Position numbers and translations under genes: made by a program. Of a stretch of DNA of 14,753 nucleotides, positions 14,322-14,753 are shown piece by piece. The stretch spans positions 1 to 14,753 of the forward strand of contig CAYSBC010000044.1 of the NCBI GenBank assembly GCA_964429195.1, written 5' to 3'. Source of the stretch: JBBAFM01 sp041655415. Its GTDB lineage: Bacteria > Bacillota > Clostridia > Peptostreptococcales > JAAYPU01. Numbering within the stretch: the stretch's first letter is position 1; the number at the start of each line of letters is the position of its first letter. The notes under the pieces are model-generated. The model was not told the DNA's origin, did not search any database, and was given only the letters and a program-made list of their open reading frames with translations.

Positions 14322-14753
14322 ATGACAAATGCTGAAAAGATTATGCAAATGGTTAAAGAGAATAATGGAATTATAACAAGTGGAGAAGTCACAAAAGCAG
14401 GATTATCACGATGGAGTCTAAAAATTCTTGTTGATAGTGGAAAGCTGGAACAATCTGCAAGAGGTGTTTATATTTTACCAGAAGTCTGGGATGATGAAAT
14501 GTATAACTTACAGGTACAATTTAAGCGTGGGATTTTTTCGGGTGAAACAGCTTTGTTTTTGAATGATTTAACAGACAGGACACCCAATAGATATCAAATG
14601 ACATTTCCGATTGGTTATAATGTCAGGTCATTAAAAAATCAAAATATTTCAGCGATAAGGACAAAAGAAGAATTTTATGGACTTGGAATTATTACAGTTT
14701 TGACCCCTGGGGGTAATCCGGTGAAAGCATACAGTAGGGAAAAAACCTTATGT
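14322..14753 (+). CDS. AbiEi-family type IV antitoxin, 3' end beyond the window
   Basis: The first 144 residues of a protein matching the AbiEi family, open to the right edge. It begins with a winged-helix DNA-binding domain (about 1-52: AEKIMQMVKENNGIITSGEV, then LSRWSLKILVDSGKLEQSARGVYIL), followed by the FSGETALFLNDLTDRTP and MTFPIGYN segments typical of AbiEi antitoxins. These proteins repress their own operon and counter the nucleotidyltransferase AbiEii, in systems that abort phage infection. The toxin gene would be expected just past the window, so completeness is unknown. GAAGGTG lies 4-5 nt before the ATG. A palindromic operator and a strong promoter lie upstream. The change from housekeeping glnA/ANTAR to defence genes suggests the edge of an accessory region. 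Confidence 0.8.
   Translation, partial: MTNAEKIMQMVKENNGIITSGEVTKAGLSRWSLKILVDSGKLEQSARGVYILPEVWDDEMYNLQVQFKRGIFSGETALFLNDLTDRTPNRYQMTFPIGYNVRSLKNQNISAIRTKEEFYGLGIITVLTPGGNPVKAYSREKTLC

Noticed and set aside
1..14753. tRNA, rRNA, CRISPR array or insertion sequence
   Set aside because: No cloverleaf, rRNA motif, regularly spaced repeat or transposase is visible on either strand.

Overview
The window looks like a piece of a low-GC, anaerobic Firmicutes chromosome (Clostridia). It is AT-rich, has strong AGGAGG-type ribosome binding sites and occasional TTG/GTG starts, and carries a glnA next to an ANTAR antiterminator gene. A run of exactly 100 N (5959-6058) shows it is a draft scaffold.

Left part (1-7533): mostly minus-strand accessory genes. 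These are an HD-domain phosphohydrolase; a MATE exporter; a DHHW (AlgX-like) / MBOAT (AlgI-like) / DUF4358 lipoprotein set that probably O-acetylates a cell-surface polymer; a PAP2 phosphatase cut by the assembly gap; and an ADP-ribosylglycohydrolase. One small plus-strand gene (991-1272) is unrecognised. Two decayed genes lie between the intact ones: the C-terminus of a GHKL sensor kinase (6578-6730, minus) and a possible N-terminal stub of a short-chain dehydrogenase (831-886, minus).

Middle part (7788-12007): a YgbA-like cysteine-rich protein on plus converges on a purine operon on minus, guaA-purC-purF. The purC and purF genes overlap by 4 nt.

Right part (12008-14753): a divergent control region of about 340 bp separates guaA from glnA, which is followed by an ANTAR-domain regulator. 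The guaA leader has a good sigma-A promoter, then two small hairpins with loops AAGGAA and AAGGGC, the second sharing bases with an intrinsic terminator. A1 and G4 in six-base loops, with the second hairpin mutually exclusive with a terminator, is the known signature of an ANTAR antitermination target. The likely circuit is: a regulator encoded with glutamine synthetase controls an operon that begins with one glutamine-dependent amidotransferase (GuaA) and ends with another (PurF). The regulator's receiver domain lacks the phospho-acceptor Asp, and the adjacent glutamine synthetase is short and atypical, so the signal may not be phosphorylation. I consider this the most interesting system in the window. 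At the right edge an AbiEi-type antitoxin gene with its own promoter and palindromic operator runs off the end.
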